Positions 39,605 to 49,415 of a stretch of DNA of 64,000 nt are shown piece by piece. Under the pieces are notes generated by a model. It was given only the letters and a program-made list of their open reading frames with translations. It searched no databases and had not been told where the DNA came from. The position numbers and the translations under genes were made by a program. This stretch comes from Blastococcus xanthinilyticus (lineage in GTDB: Bacteria; Actinomycetota; Actinomycetes; Mycobacteriales; Geodermatophilaceae). Position 1 is the stretch's first letter. Every line of letters starts with the position of its first letter. The stretch lies in the NCBI RefSeq assembly GCF_008124835.1, contig NZ_VNHW01000006.1, positions 186,001 to 250,000 on the forward strand, in the 5' to 3' direction.

Positions 39605-40335
39605 GGTTCCGCCGGCCGGAGCCACGGCCCGACGCCGTCGCCGACCCCGCACGGGGGATCGAGCTGCGGGGCGTCTCGCACCGCTACGGCGACCGCCCGG
39701 TGCTCTCCGACGTGGACCTGCACCTGACCGAGGCACGGATCGGCGTCGTCGGCGCCAACGGCTCGGGCAAGAGCACCTTCGCGCGGCTGCTCAACGGACT
39801 GGTCGTGCCCACGGCCGGGCAGGTGCTGGTCGACGGGCTGGACACCCGGACCTCCGTCCGCGAGGTCCGCCGGCGCGTCGGCTTCGTGTTCCAGGACCCC
39901 GACGCCCAGATCGTCCACCCCACGGTCGCCGAGGACGCCGCCTACGGGCTGGAGAACCAGCGCGTGCCCGCCGCCGAACGGGCCGAGCGGGTGGCCGAGG
40001 TGCTGGCGCGGTACGGGCTCGCCGGGCACGCCGACCATCCCGCGCACCTGCTGTCCGGCGGGCAGAAGCAGCTGCTGGCGATCGCCGGGGTGCTGGTGAT
40101 GCGCCCGGCGCGCGTCGTCTTCGACGAACCCACGACGCTGCTCGACCTGGTCAACGCCCGGCGCGTGGCCCGGGTGATCGACGAGCTGGAGCAGCGGGTG
40201 GTCGTGGTGACCCACCAACTGGACCTGCTCGACGGCTTCGACCGCGTGCTCGTGGTCGAAGGCGGAAGGATCGTCGAGGACGCCGCTCCCCGCCCGGCGA
40301 TCGCGGCCTACCGGGCGCTCATGGAGCGGCGATGA
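39601..40335 (+). CDS. bioM: ECF transporter ATPase subunit BioM
   Basis: A 244-residue cytoplasmic ATPase that powers biotin uptake. Walker A is GANGSGKST, the Q-loop FQDPDAQIV, the signature LLSGGQKQLLAIAG, Walker B VVFDEPTTLLDL and the H-loop VVVVTHQLDLL. The start is GTG 39601, overlapping the bioY stop; the stop overlaps the bioN start (ATGA). The first 18 residues are a basic extension that may not be needed for function. Only one ATPase is present, so it should act as a homodimer, as in bioMNY systems. Confidence 0.92.
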   Translation: MRFRRPEPRPDAVADPARGIELRGVSHRYGDRPVLSDVDLHLTEARIGVVGANGSGKSTFARLLNGLVVPTAGQVLVDGLDTRTSVREVRRRVGFVFQDPDAQIVHPTVAEDAAYGLENQRVPAAERAERVAEVLARYGLAGHADHPAHLLSGGQKQLLAIAGVLVMRPARVVFDEPTTLLDLVNARRVARVIDELEQRVVVVTHQLDLLDGFDRVLVVEGGRIVEDAAPRPAIAAYRALMERR

Positions 40336-40988
40336 CCCTCGCGCTCTACGTGCCGCGGCGCAGCGCCGTCCACCGCGTCCCGGCCGGCGGCAAGCTCCTG
40401 GCCCTCGCGGCCCTGGCGGTGCTGCTGTTCGTCGTGCCCACGCTCCCGGTGGTCGGCGCCGCACTGCTCGCGGTGCTGGCCGTCGGCCTCGGCGCCGCAC
40501 GGCTGCCGGCAGCCGCGCTGGCCCGGCAGGCGCGAACGGTGCGCTGGTGGCTGGCCGGCCTGTTCGTCTTCCACGCCCTGTTCAGCGACCTGCCGACGGC
40601 CGCGGTGACCGTGCTCCGGCTGCTGACCCTCGTCCTCGCCGCCGCGGTGGTGACGGCGACGACGCGGGTGACCGAGATGGTGGCGGTGATCGAGCGGCTG
40701 TGCGCGCCGCTCCGGGTGGTCGGCGTGCGCCCGGCGCGGATCGGCCTGGTGATCTCGATGGCACTGCGGTTCATCCCGGTGCTGGCCGAGCGGGCCGACC
40801 GGATCCGCGAGGCGCAGGCCGCCCGTGGCGGGTCGGCGCGGGGCATCCGGGGTCTGCGGACCACGGTGACCCCGCTGCTGGTGCAGCTGCTGCAGATGGC
40901 GCACACGGTCAGCGAGGCGCTCGACGCGCGCGGCGCCGACGACGTCCCTCCTGCCCGGGGACGCCGCTCCCCCGCTCCCGCCGCCTGA
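40332..40988 (+). CDS. bioN: ECF transporter transmembrane subunit BioN
   Basis: A 218-residue membrane protein, the T-component that couples BioM to BioY. It has four to five hydrophobic segments. The coupling-helix motifs with Ala-Arg-Gly are visible: AAARLPAAALARQARTVRW region and, most clearly, IREAQAARGGSARG and SEALDARGADDVPP. The start overlaps the bioM stop by four bases. Regulation by a biotin repressor is likely in principle, but no clear BirA or BioR site was found upstream of bioY. Confidence 0.9.
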   Translation: MTLALYVPRRSAVHRVPAGGKLLALAALAVLLFVVPTLPVVGAALLAVLAVGLGAARLPAAALARQARTVRWWLAGLFVFHALFSDLPTAAVTVLRLLTLVLAAAVVTATTRVTEMVAVIERLCAPLRVVGVRPARIGLVISMALRFIPVLAERADRIREAQAARGGSARGIRGLRTTVTPLLVQLLQMAHTVSEALDARGADDVPPARGRRSPAPAA

Positions 40989-41002
40989 CCGTGGAGGTCC
41001 CG

Positions 41003-41539
41003 ATGGATGAAGGCTCGCTGCTGGAGATCTGGACGACGCCCGAGGCGGCGGCGCCGTTGCGCCGGATCCCGTCGGGGCGGCTCGTGCCCGGCGTCGGGCT
41101 CGAGGGGGACCGCTACGCCCGCGGCGGCGGGACGTGGGCGCAGTACCCGGACCTGGAGAAGCAGCTGACGCTGATCGACCGGGACGACGTGGCCGCCGTC
41201 GCCGCCGAGGTGGGCGCCCCGTTCGGCACCGCCGACAGCCGGCGCAACCTGGTGACGACCGGGATCGCGCTGCCGTCGCTGGTCGGCCGCTGGTTCGCCG
41301 TGGGCGATGCGCTGCTGTTCGGCATGAAGCGCTGCCCGCCGTGCACGCACCTGGAGCGGCTGACCGGGCTGAAGCTGGTCAAGGCGATGGTGCACCGGGG
41401 CGGGATCAACGCGGCGGTGTTCGGCGGCGGGCTGATCACCGCGGGCGCGGTCGTGCGGCCGGTGCCGGACGAGGAGGCGGCCCGGCGGGGCGCACCCACC
41501 GGGGCCGACCGGCCGGTGCCGCGCACGGTTCCCGGCTGA
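41003..41539 (+). CDS. MOSC-domain protein
   Basis: A 178-residue protein of the MOSC (molybdenum cofactor sulfurase C-terminal) fold. Family features are VPGVGLEGDRYARGGG, LTLIDRDDVAAV, DSRRNLVTTGIAL (the conserved R-x-N-x-x-T/V strand), a CPPCTH motif whose Cys would bind the cofactor, and AMVHRGGINAAVFGGG near the end. MOSC proteins carry sulfur or act as molybdenum-dependent reductases of N-hydroxylated compounds. ATG 41003 is preceded by GGAGGT. It lies 14 bp after bioN and may be the last gene of that transcript; a functional link to biotin is unproven. Confidence 0.88.
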   Translation: MDEGSLLEIWTTPEAAAPLRRIPSGRLVPGVGLEGDRYARGGGTWAQYPDLEKQLTLIDRDDVAAVAAEVGAPFGTADSRRNLVTTGIALPSLVGRWFAVGDALLFGMKRCPPCTHLERLTGLKLVKAMVHRGGINAAVFGGGLITAGAVVRPVPDEEAARRGAPTGADRPVPRTVPG

Positions 41540-41567
41540 CCCGGTCACCTGCACACCTGTCCCTCGC

Positions 41568-41609
41568 GGAGTCGGTCTCTGCCCACCGGGGTGGGCAGAC
41601 ACCGACTCC
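41568..41609. terminator. Bidirectional terminator between MOSC and thioesterase genes
   Basis: A near-perfect stem of about 20 bp (GGAGTCGGT, one C-C mismatch, TCTGCCCACC and complement) with a two-nt loop stands in the 85 bp between these convergent genes. Confidence 0.75.
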
Positions 41610-41624
41610 TCCGGCCCTGGGACC

Positions 41625-42038
41625 TCAGCCGGTGGGCTCGTCGGTCCAGCGGGCGAGGAACTCCTTCTCCTCCGGGGTGATCCGGCGGGGCCGGTTCAGC
41701 GCGAAGTCGAACGGCACGAGCAACGTGCTGCCGGTGACCGCGAGGGCGCCGTGGTCGAACAGCTCGTAGCGGCAGGTGAACGCGGCCGCCCGGATGCCCG
41801 AGACCCACACCTGCACCTCGAGGGGCTCGGCGTCGTAGACCACCGACCGCTTGTAGGCGATCTCGTGCGAGGCGACGACGAGGCCGCGGCGCATCCCGGT
41901 CCGCTCGTCGTGGGTGGGCTGCTCGAAGAACAGGCTGACGCGCGCCATCTCGAAGTAGCCGAGGAAGGCCACGTTGTTGATGTGCTGGTAGGCGTCCATG
42001 TCCGACCAGCGCATGGGGACGTGCACCGTGTGCCTCAC
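41625..42038 (-). CDS. Acyl-CoA thioesterase, hotdog (4HBT) fold
   Basis: A 137-residue cytoplasmic thioesterase. The 4-hydroxybenzoyl-CoA thioesterase signature is visible: VPMRWSDMDAYQHINNVAFLG, read as VPMRWSDMDA and YQHINNVAFLG, with the catalytic Asp (D13 or D15). Then VVASHEIAYKRSVVYD and a C-terminal RRITPEEKEFLARW. It should hydrolyse short- or medium-chain acyl-CoA; the substrate is not fixed. The start is GTG 42038, with AGGGTGG upstream; the ATG at 42014 would remove the first strand. Position near ettA and ssb matches mycobacterial order (Rv2475c, from memory). Confidence 0.88.
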   Translation of the reverse strand: MRHTVHVPMRWSDMDAYQHINNVAFLGYFEMARVSLFFEQPTHDERTGMRRGLVVASHEIAYKRSVVYDAEPLEVQVWVSGIRAAAFTCRYELFDHGALAVTGSTLLVPFDFALNRPRRITPEEKEFLARWTDEPTG

Positions 42039-42108
42039 GCCGCCACCCTGCCGCAGGCCGGTCGGGGCCGGCGCGCCGGGGCCCCGGGCCGTTCCTACGC
42101 TGCGGGGC

Positions 42109-42542
42109 ATGCCGCTGCCGTGGGACCCCGCCACCCCCGGGGTGCTCCGGCTGCCGTCGGGCCGCCTGGTGCGCGGACGCGCGCTGCGCTCTGCGCTCCC
42201 GGCCGGGGACGCCCCGGAGTTCGGGCTGTACCTGGCGCGCCGGCCGCCGGAGCCGGTCACGTGGGAGAGCCGGTGGGTGCGCTGGCCGGACTTCCGGCTG
42301 CCCGCCGACCCGGCCGACCTGCGGAGCGCGCTCGAGATGCTGTGGGGGCGGGCCGTCCAGCAGCGGTGGAGGTGGCGTGCCCGGGCGGTACCGGCCGGAC
42401 CGGGACGGCGCTGGCCTGCCTGGCCGTGCTCGACGGCGTGCCGGGCGACGAGGCGGTGGCCTTCGTGCGCCGGCACTACCGCCGGCGGGCGGTCGAGACC
42501 CGGGGGCAGCGGCGGTCCGTCGCCGGCTTCGGCGTTCCCTGA
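42109..42542 (+). pseudogene. Protein-tyrosine-phosphatase-like gene with a one-base frameshift
   Basis: From ATG 42109 one frame encodes a coherent N-terminal half (MPLPWDPATPGVLRLPSG, APEFGLYLARRPPEP, WVRWPDFRLPADPADL). At about 42364-42366 the reading must change: the next frame continues VEVACPGGTGRTGTALACLA, containing the phosphatase loop C-x5-R-T-G, then VAFVRRHYRRRAVETRGQRRSV and stops at 42542 (written here as VAFVRRHYRRRAV, ETRGQRRSV). A single G missing from a presumed CGGGTGGAG would explain it. Without correction the catalytic loop is never translated. It could be a true pseudogene, a sequencing error in a G-run, or, less likely, a slippage site. TACGCT (42096-42101) stands 7 nt before the ATG. 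Confidence 0.8.
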
Positions 42543-42570
42543 CGCCCTCCCTGACCGGGACGCCCTGAGG

Positions 42571-43194
42571 TCAGCCGCGCAGGCGCCGGGCGACCCGCTC
42601 CTGGCCGGGTCCGGACAGCTCCGCCGCGATCCCCCGACGACCTGCCACCGTCATCAGGACCGCCTCCGCCGGCCCCCGGACCTCGGGACCGCGACCGAAC
42701 GTCCAGTCGATGTCGGTGGCGACCAGCCGGACGTCGCGCACCCGCAGCACGCCCAGCAGGGTGGGCGCGAACAGCGCGGTGCGCAGGGCCGGCACCAGCC
42801 GCTCCGCCGAGATGCTGCGTGGCAGCCCGAGCGGGCGCCGGATGTCCTGCTGGTGGATCATGCCGTCGGTCAGGGCGATCGCCCCGCCCATGCCGGCGGT
42901 GAGCCCGGCGGGGGTGAGGTGGTCGCCGAGCAGCGTCACGAGCTCGGCGGGGGTGCACGCCGCGTACTCCTGGAGGCCGAGGGCGTTGATCCGGTCGACC
43001 CGGAACCGGCCGCGGGTGAACCGCTGGGCGAGCCGCCGGCGGTCGAGCTCCTCGTAGCTGAGCATGTGCGCCACGACGTCGCGCACCGACCACCCGGCGC
43101 ACAGTGACGGCGCCCGCCACTGCTCCTCGGTGAGGCCGCTCAGGAGGTCGCGCAGGTCCTCGCGCTCGGCGCGGGCCAGGGCCATGAGGGTCAT
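42571..43194 (-). CDS. Maleylpyruvate isomerase-family (TIGR03083, DinB-like) protein
   Basis: A 207-residue cytoplasmic four-helix-bundle protein of the mycothiol-dependent maleylpyruvate isomerase/DinB superfamily. Typical is LLSGLTEEQWRAPSLCAGWSVRDVVAHML, given in two parts (LLSGLTEEQWRAPSLC, AGWSVRDVVAHML), with the first metal His, then TDGMIHQQDIRRPLGLPR with the second His pair. These proteins bind a divalent metal and often use mycothiol; the actual reaction is unknown. ATG 43194 follows GGAG; a second ATG is at codon 4. It lies downstream of ettA on the same strand but after a strong terminator, so it has its own promoter. Confidence 0.85.
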   Translation of the reverse strand: MTLMALARAEREDLRDLLSGLTEEQWRAPSLCAGWSVRDVVAHMLSYEELDRRRLAQRFTRGRFRVDRINALGLQEYAACTPAELVTLLGDHLTPAGLTAGMGGAIALTDGMIHQQDIRRPLGLPRSISAERLVPALRTALFAPTLLGVLRVRDVRLVATDIDWTFGRGPEVRGPAEAVLMTVAGRRGIAAELSGPGQERVARRLRG

Positions 43195-43311
43195 CCGCGC
43201 TCCGCGGGGTCACGGCCGCGCCGGTGCGCGGCGGAGGAGGCCGACCCTAGGGGACGCGCACGGGCCCTGGCGGGCCGCGCAGCGCCACCGTCGCGGGTGG
43301 ACCCGGGAACG

Positions 43312-43351
43312 CCGACGGCCGGCCGGAGCAGGTGCTCCGGCCGGCCGTCGG
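43312..43351 (-). terminator. ettA terminator, perfect 19-bp stem
   Basis: CCGACGGCCGGCCGGAGCA (43312-43330) and its exact complement (43333-43351) with a 2-nt loop lie 9 bp beyond the ettA stop. This is the longest perfect stem in the window. Confidence 0.85.
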
Positions 43352-43360
43352 ATGAACCGC

Positions 43361-45031
<1,671 letters not shown>

Positions 45032-45133
45032 TGGGCCTCGGAGCCTTCCGTCGTCGTGCGAGCGGGGGGTGGGGCCGCGGGCTCGCGGCCCCACCCCGAC
45101 GTGCTGGCCTCCGATCCTCCCAGCCCGGGGCAA

Positions 45134-45679
45134 CTACGCGTGCGCGGGCTCCTCCGAGAGGTCGAGGTCCTCCACCGGGGTCAACGTCTCCTCCTCCCCC
45201 ACGTAGTCCCGGCCGGCCACGAGATCGTCGGCCGCGGGGTGGCCGTTCCCCGGTTCGGCGAGGGGCTGCGAGTCCGGCTCGACCGGCGCGGTGCCCTCGA
45301 CGCCGGCCTCGGGTGCGCGGCCGGGCCGGTCCCGCTTGAACACCGCCATGCCCTTGGCCAGGTTGGGGCCGACGGCGAGCGCCTTGATCTGCGGCTTGCT
45401 GCGCGGCCCGCTGTCGGACTCCCAGGTCTTCGTCGTCATGGTGCCGTGGACGATCACCGGATCCCCCTTGCTGATCGACCCGGCGACGTTGCCGCTCAGC
45501 CCGTTCCAGCACTCGACGTCGACCCAGAAGGTGCCGGAGTCGACGAACTGCCCGCTGCCGGAGTCGTACCGGCGGCCGGTGGAGGCCATGCGGAAGTTGG
45601 TGACCGTGCCGTTCTGCGTGTTCTTGCGGCGCGGGTCGTCGGCCACGTTGCCGACGACGGTGATCGTGGTGTGGTTCAC
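45134..45679 (-). CDS. ssb: Single-stranded DNA-binding protein paralogue
   Basis: A 181-residue OB-fold protein. Residues 1-110 match SSB (TITVVGNVADDPRRKNTQNG, FRMASTGRRYDSGSGQFVDSGTFW given as FRMASTGRRYD and SGQFVDSGTFW, then VDVECWNGLSGNVAGSISKGD and VIVHGTMTTKTWESD). The tail is acidic but ends LDLSEEPAHA, not the DDDIPF-type tip that recruits repair proteins. This and the location beside ettA suggest the accessory actinobacterial SSB-like paralogue (Rv2478c type) rather than the housekeeping SSB found with rpsF/rpsR. The start is GTG 45679, with GAGGAG 4 nt upstream. Confidence 0.88.
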   Translation of the reverse strand: MNHTTITVVGNVADDPRRKNTQNGTVTNFRMASTGRRYDSGSGQFVDSGTFWVDVECWNGLSGNVAGSISKGDPVIVHGTMTTKTWESDSGPRSKPQIKALAVGPNLAKGMAVFKRDRPGRAPEAGVEGTAPVEPDSQPLAEPGNGHPAADDLVAGRDYVGEEETLTPVEDLDLSEEPAHA

Positions 45680-45866
45680 GGTGCTCCTCGGAGAGTGCGG
45701 CGCCGGTCGGCGCGGCCGGCGCGGTGCCGGCGTGCCGTCGACCCTGACCGCCCCGACCGCCGGTGAGCCGCGCGCCGCCGGAACTGTGGACGGGCCTGCC
45801 CCTTGTGGACGACGCACGCCCGGGTGGCGTCGACCGCAGCCGGGGCGATGCGATGATCGAGTGCGA

Positions 45867-45939
45867 GCGCCCGTAGCTCAGCGGATAGAGCAGGTGCCTT
45901 CTAAGCACTTGGTCGCAGGTTCGATCCCTGCCGGGCGCG
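45867..45939 (+). tRNA. tRNA-Arg (anticodon TCT)
   Basis: A 73-nt cloverleaf. Acceptor stem GCGCCCG (45867-45873) pairs with CGGGCGC (45932-45938). D-arm GCTC...GAGC. Anticodon loop CTTCTAA, closed by GGTGC/GCACT, gives anticodon TCT, reading AGA (arginine). T-arm is GCAGG-TTCGATC-CCTGC. CCA is not encoded. AGA is among the rarest codons in this GC-rich sequence, so this is a minor-isoacceptor gene. A small decayed gene follows it. Confidence 0.95.
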
Positions 45940-46007
45940 CCTCCGGCCTCCCGCCTCCGGGTGGGCTGGTCGTCGGGCCGCCACGCCGGGGGAATGATCG
46001 TCTCCAT

Positions 46008-46240
46008 GTGAAGACTGATCGCGGGGCTGGTCGTCGCCATCGCCTTCCTGGAGCCCTGGCCGTCGTCGGCTGGACGCTGGTCCGCCTGGCGACCGCACGT
46101 CGGTCGCCGGAGGCACGGCAGCCGAGCTGGTGCCGTGCTGCGACTACCGCGCCCACGAGGGCGAGGCCGCCGTCTGCGGCTGCACCGGCCACCCGCGGAG
46201 CCACGTCCACCCGTTCGGGATGGGGGCACAGCCCGCGTGA
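46008..46240 (+). pseudogene. Small secreted or membrane protein gene broken by two frameshifts
   Basis: Three successive frames each carry one coherent third of a small protein. First RLIAGLVVAIAFL (46012-46050, a hydrophobic leader). Then GALAVVGWTLVRLATARRSP (46050-46109). Then AELVPCCDYRAHEGEAAVCG and CTGHPRSHVHPFGMGAQPA, ending at TGA 46238-46240. Joined, they would give a roughly 80-residue protein with one N-terminal membrane helix and a Cys/His-rich end that could bind a metal. Shifts are needed near 46048 and between about 46105 and 46121. No intact single frame contains the parts. The family is unknown to me. It lies directly behind tRNA-Arg. Confidence 0.6.
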
Positions 46241-46312
46241 CGCCGTGACCCACGGTGGCCATGTGGCCGCGGGCCCTCGGCACCGTTCTCGGCCCTTGCC
46301 CTTCCCCGATGC

Positions 46313-46540
46313 GTGTCCTACGAACAGCGCGTGGACAAAGCCATCAGACGCCCGAACCCGACGTGGTACTTCGTCCTCGGGACGATGTGGACGGTGCTCG
46401 CCGTCGGCGGGTGGGGCACGTCCGGCGGCACTCTCGCCACGGTGGCCTTCACCCTGCTGGCCTTGGCGAACCTGGGCCTGGGCGCCCACCTCCTGCGGAA
46501 GCACCGGCGGACCGCGCGGGGTGACGTGGCCGGACGGTGA
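46313..46540 (+). CDS. Small two-helix membrane protein
   Basis: A protein of 75 residues from GTG 46313, or 69 from GTG 46331. A charged N-terminus (EQRVDKAIRRPNPTW) is followed by two membrane helices (YFVLGTMWTVLAVGGWG and TLATVAFTLLALANLGLGAHL) and a basic tail (LRKHRRTARGD). I do not recognise the family. It looks real because hydrophobic segments, charges and stop position are all sensible, but the start is uncertain and no clear Shine-Dalgarno is seen. It lies between the decayed gene and the DinB gene. Confidence 0.6.
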   Translation: MSYEQRVDKAIRRPNPTWYFVLGTMWTVLAVGGWGTSGGTLATVAFTLLALANLGLGAHLLRKHRRTARGDVAGR

Positions 46541-46636
46541 CCGCAGTACGGCGACCGGCCCCGTGATGTCGCCCCCGTGCCGCAGGATGAGCGCCGCCGC
46601 AACCCACCGCGCCACGACTCCCAGGAGACGGTCCCG

Positions 46637-47158
46637 ATGACCCCCGCCGACCACCGCACCGAGCCACAGCTGACCGGGGACGAGGCGACGCTCCTGACCA
46701 GCTTCCTGGAGTTCCACCGGCAGACGCTGCAGTGGAAGTGCGCCGACCTCACCCCGCAGCAGCTGGCCACGCGCGCCGTCCCCACGTCGGAGCTGACGCT
46801 GCTGGGCATGGTGCGCCACCTCGCGGCGGTGGAGACCGGCTGGCTCGTCGGCTTCGGCGGACTGCCCGCCGACCTCTGGCCCGACGTGGTCCGGGACCAG
46901 GAGGAGCAGTGGCGCGTCGAGCCGGCCACCGTCACCGCGGACGACGTGGCCCGCGCCTGGGCGACCTGGCGGGCGGCCGGCGACACGGCCGCCGAGGTCG
47001 CCCGCCGGCTGCCCCTGGACACCGAGGACCGGCCGTGGGGCCGCGACGACACCTTCTCGCTGCGCTGGATCCTCCTGCACCTGGTCGAGGAGTACGCCCG
47101 GCACAACGGCCACGCGGATTTGATCCGCGAGGCGCTGGACGGCGCGACCGGCGAGTGA
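46637..47158 (+). CDS. DinB family protein (DUF664)
   Basis: A 173-residue cytoplasmic four-helix-bundle protein. Features: LLTSFLEFHRQTLQWKCADL, LTLLGMVRHLAAVETGWLVG with the first metal His, and ILLHLVEEYARHNGHADLIRE, with the two closing His residues (HxxxH pair in YARHNGHAD), written in parts ILLHLVEEYA and RHNGHADLIRE. The three-histidine metal site looks complete. DinB-like proteins act as thiol-dependent transferases or are induced by DNA damage; no function can be assigned. ATG 46637 has AGGAG upstream. An upstream in-frame ATG at 46577 is possible but has no ribosome binding site. Confidence 0.85.
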   Translation: MTPADHRTEPQLTGDEATLLTSFLEFHRQTLQWKCADLTPQQLATRAVPTSELTLLGMVRHLAAVETGWLVGFGGLPADLWPDVVRDQEEQWRVEPATVTADDVARAWATWRAAGDTAAEVARRLPLDTEDRPWGRDDTFSLRWILLHLVEEYARHNGHADLIREALDGATGE

Positions 47159-47246
47159 GCGGCGCTCGGCGCACCGGCGGACGGAGCGGTGGGCGACGAG
47201 TCGGAGGCGCCGACGCGGGAAGCCCGTCGGTGGTCGGCTCCTCGCG

Positions 47247-49271
47247 TCAGAGCTCCCAGGAGGTCGGCATCCGCGGATCGGGCACGTAGCAGCAGTAGGT
47301 CCCGGTGCGGATGGTCCGCACCAGGTGGTCGGCGAACGGCGGATGGTGCTCGGCGATCCGGCAGACGGCATAGCGGAGGGACCGGCTGACGCTGGCACGG
47401 GCCCGCTCGGAGGCAGATCCCGCGACGCGGACGCGTCCCCCGAGGCCGAAGGCGCCGGCGAGTTCCCGGAGCAGGTAGTCGCGATCGGCCTGCGCCAGGG
47501 CGAGCCGCACGTCGTCGCCGAGGGCCTCGGCCTCTGCCATGTCGTCGTCGATCTCCGCCAGCCGGCGCTTGTAGGCCGCCCGAGCCTGCCCGTCGACCAC
47601 GGGCCCCAGGTCTCCGCCCGGCCGCGCCGTCTCACCGGTCTCGCCCCCCACCAGGTCCAGGACGTGGAGCTCGCGGTCGGGTGCGGCCAGCAGGCGCGCC
47701 AGGTAGCGCATCCCCTTGAGGTCCCGCAGGACGACGGCGCGGCCCGCGAAGGCCACCGTCCGGATGTCCCCGTCGCGACGGAACACGCATGCCGAGGGGG
47801 TGGGCGGCGAAGGATCGGGCGCGGGAAGTCCACCCGCCAGCGGGACCCCGATGCGGGCGGCCGTCGCGCGAGCGGCGCCCTCATGCAGGTCGGCGCGCGC
47901 TGTCCGCCCCAGCAGGCGTTCGGCTTCGGCCAGGACGAGCTGTGCGACGGCGGCTTCGTAGGGGGCGCCGACGTCGCTCCAGCCGGCCACCGCCTCCTCG
48001 CACTCCCCGACAGCCGCCTCGGCGTCCCCCTCGGCGAGCAGCACCCGGCCACGCGCGAGGGCGGTCGCGGCGGACAGCGCCCGGCTGCGGTAGGTCTCGG
48101 CGATCCCCGACAGCTGACCGGTCGCCGTCCGCGCCGTCTCCACGTCCCCCGCGGCGAGGCAGATCTCGGCCTGCGCCACGAGCAGGGGCGCCCGTCGGAG
48201 CGCACCGAGCGGCGGCCACTCCTTGGACGGCACCGTGCTGGGGTGCTCGAGCGCGTCGGCGATCATCGCTGCGGCCGCCCCGACCTGGCCCTGCGCCAGC
48301 CGCAGCAGCGCCAGCCACGGCTGGGGATCCCAGCCGTGCGCGAGCGCTTCGATCAGGGCTGTCTCCGAACCGACCAGGTCGCCGGTCCGCAACCGGATCG
48401 CCCCGAGCTCGGTGAGCGGCCAGCCGAACTCCCGCCGCATCCACGGGCGCAGCTCCCGGCAGGCCTCGAGCGCCTCCTCCGTGGCCGCGGAGCAGGCGCC
48501 GCGCAGCCGCAGGATCTCGGCGCGATGCACCCGGCAGCGGCCGATGATGCCGCCGTAGGCGTGGCCCACGCGCCAGCGCTCCATGGCCTCGGTCCACTGC
48601 TCGGCCCGGTCGTACTGCGCCAGCCCCTGCATGGCGCAGATCAACTCGCAGTAGACCATCCCGGCGCCGAGGGCATCGAGTTCACCGGACACCACGCTCA
48701 CGGCCGCCTCGTCCAGCAGCGCCAGCCCCGGCTCGACCGCGCCGTCCAGGATCATCAGCCGGGCGGTCGCCACCCGGCCGAGGGCGGCCGCCAGCGGGAC
48801 GTCGTGACGACCTCCCAGGTCGACGGCCCGCTCTGCCCAGCGGGCAGCGGCCCTCGCGTCCCCGCACATGAACCGCTCGTAGGTATGGGTCATCGCGAGC
48901 AGGGCGTGCGTGGGCGACTCCGGCCGGTCGCCCAGCAACCGCTCGGCCCGGGCGAGCCAGCCGCGCACCGGCGCCATCAGCCCGGTGTCCATCATCAGGA
49001 ACATGGCGACCGTCGTCGCAGCCGCTGCGGCGGCGACGTCGTCGTCGAGCGAGTGGCACGCCGCGCTCTGCTGTTCCCACGCCGAGATCGCGGCCTCGAA
49101 CTGACCGGCTCCGTAGGCGCTGCGCCCCAGGAGGTCCAGTTCCGCCGGCGTCAGCGGCCGCTGCTGCTCAGCCTCCCGCAGCAGCCCGAGCGCCGCCGGG
49201 AAGTCCCCCCGGTCCAGCGCCGCACCGACGCGGCCGTCCACCGGGGCCTGACCGAGCCCACTCGCCGTCAT
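47247..49271 (-). CDS. Large TPR-repeat protein, signalling or regulator-like
   Basis: A 674-residue protein made mainly of helical tetratricopeptide-like repeats (about 20-500: for example LTPAELDLLGRSAYGAGQFE, AERLLGDRPESPTHALLAM, AEICLAAGDVETARTATGQL). The C-terminal 170 residues form a different domain (VFRRDGDIRTVAFAGRAVVL, DLKGMRYLARLLAAPDREL, AYKRRLAEIDDDMAEAEALG, then RASVSRSLRYAVCRIAEHH). This tail is the kind that follows TPR blocks in large actinobacterial AAA/LuxR-type regulators, but no P-loop ATPase or DNA-binding domain is present here. It may be a regulator that lost those domains or a partner-binding protein. ATG 49271 has GGAGG 4 nt upstream. It is divergent from a cupin gene. 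Confidence 0.7.
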   Translation of the reverse strand: MTASGLGQAPVDGRVGAALDRGDFPAALGLLREAEQQRPLTPAELDLLGRSAYGAGQFEAAISAWEQQSAACHSLDDDVAAAAAATTVAMFLMMDTGLMAPVRGWLARAERLLGDRPESPTHALLAMTHTYERFMCGDARAAARWAERAVDLGGRHDVPLAAALGRVATARLMILDGAVEPGLALLDEAAVSVVSGELDALGAGMVYCELICAMQGLAQYDRAEQWTEAMERWRVGHAYGGIIGRCRVHRAEILRLRGACSAATEEALEACRELRPWMRREFGWPLTELGAIRLRTGDLVGSETALIEALAHGWDPQPWLALLRLAQGQVGAAAAMIADALEHPSTVPSKEWPPLGALRRAPLLVAQAEICLAAGDVETARTATGQLSGIAETYRSRALSAATALARGRVLLAEGDAEAAVGECEEAVAGWSDVGAPYEAAVAQLVLAEAERLLGRTARADLHEGAARATAARIGVPLAGGLPAPDPSPPTPSACVFRRDGDIRTVAFAGRAVVLRDLKGMRYLARLLAAPDRELHVLDLVGGETGETARPGGDLGPVVDGQARAAYKRRLAEIDDDMAEAEALGDDVRLALAQADRDYLLRELAGAFGLGGRVRVAGSASERARASVSRSLRYAVCRIAEHHPPFADHLVRTIRTGTYCCYVPDPRMPTSWEL

Positions 49272-49415
49272 CGCGCCTCCGCCACCGGGAAACCCGAGCG
49301 TAGGGGCCGACGGAGCCGGTCGACCGACCGCCGACCTCCCCGGGGGAACAACGTTTGTCCCGCCTCTCCTACGACCGGTCGATCGGCCGGTGTGGCTGAA
49401 CGAGAGGACGGGACC

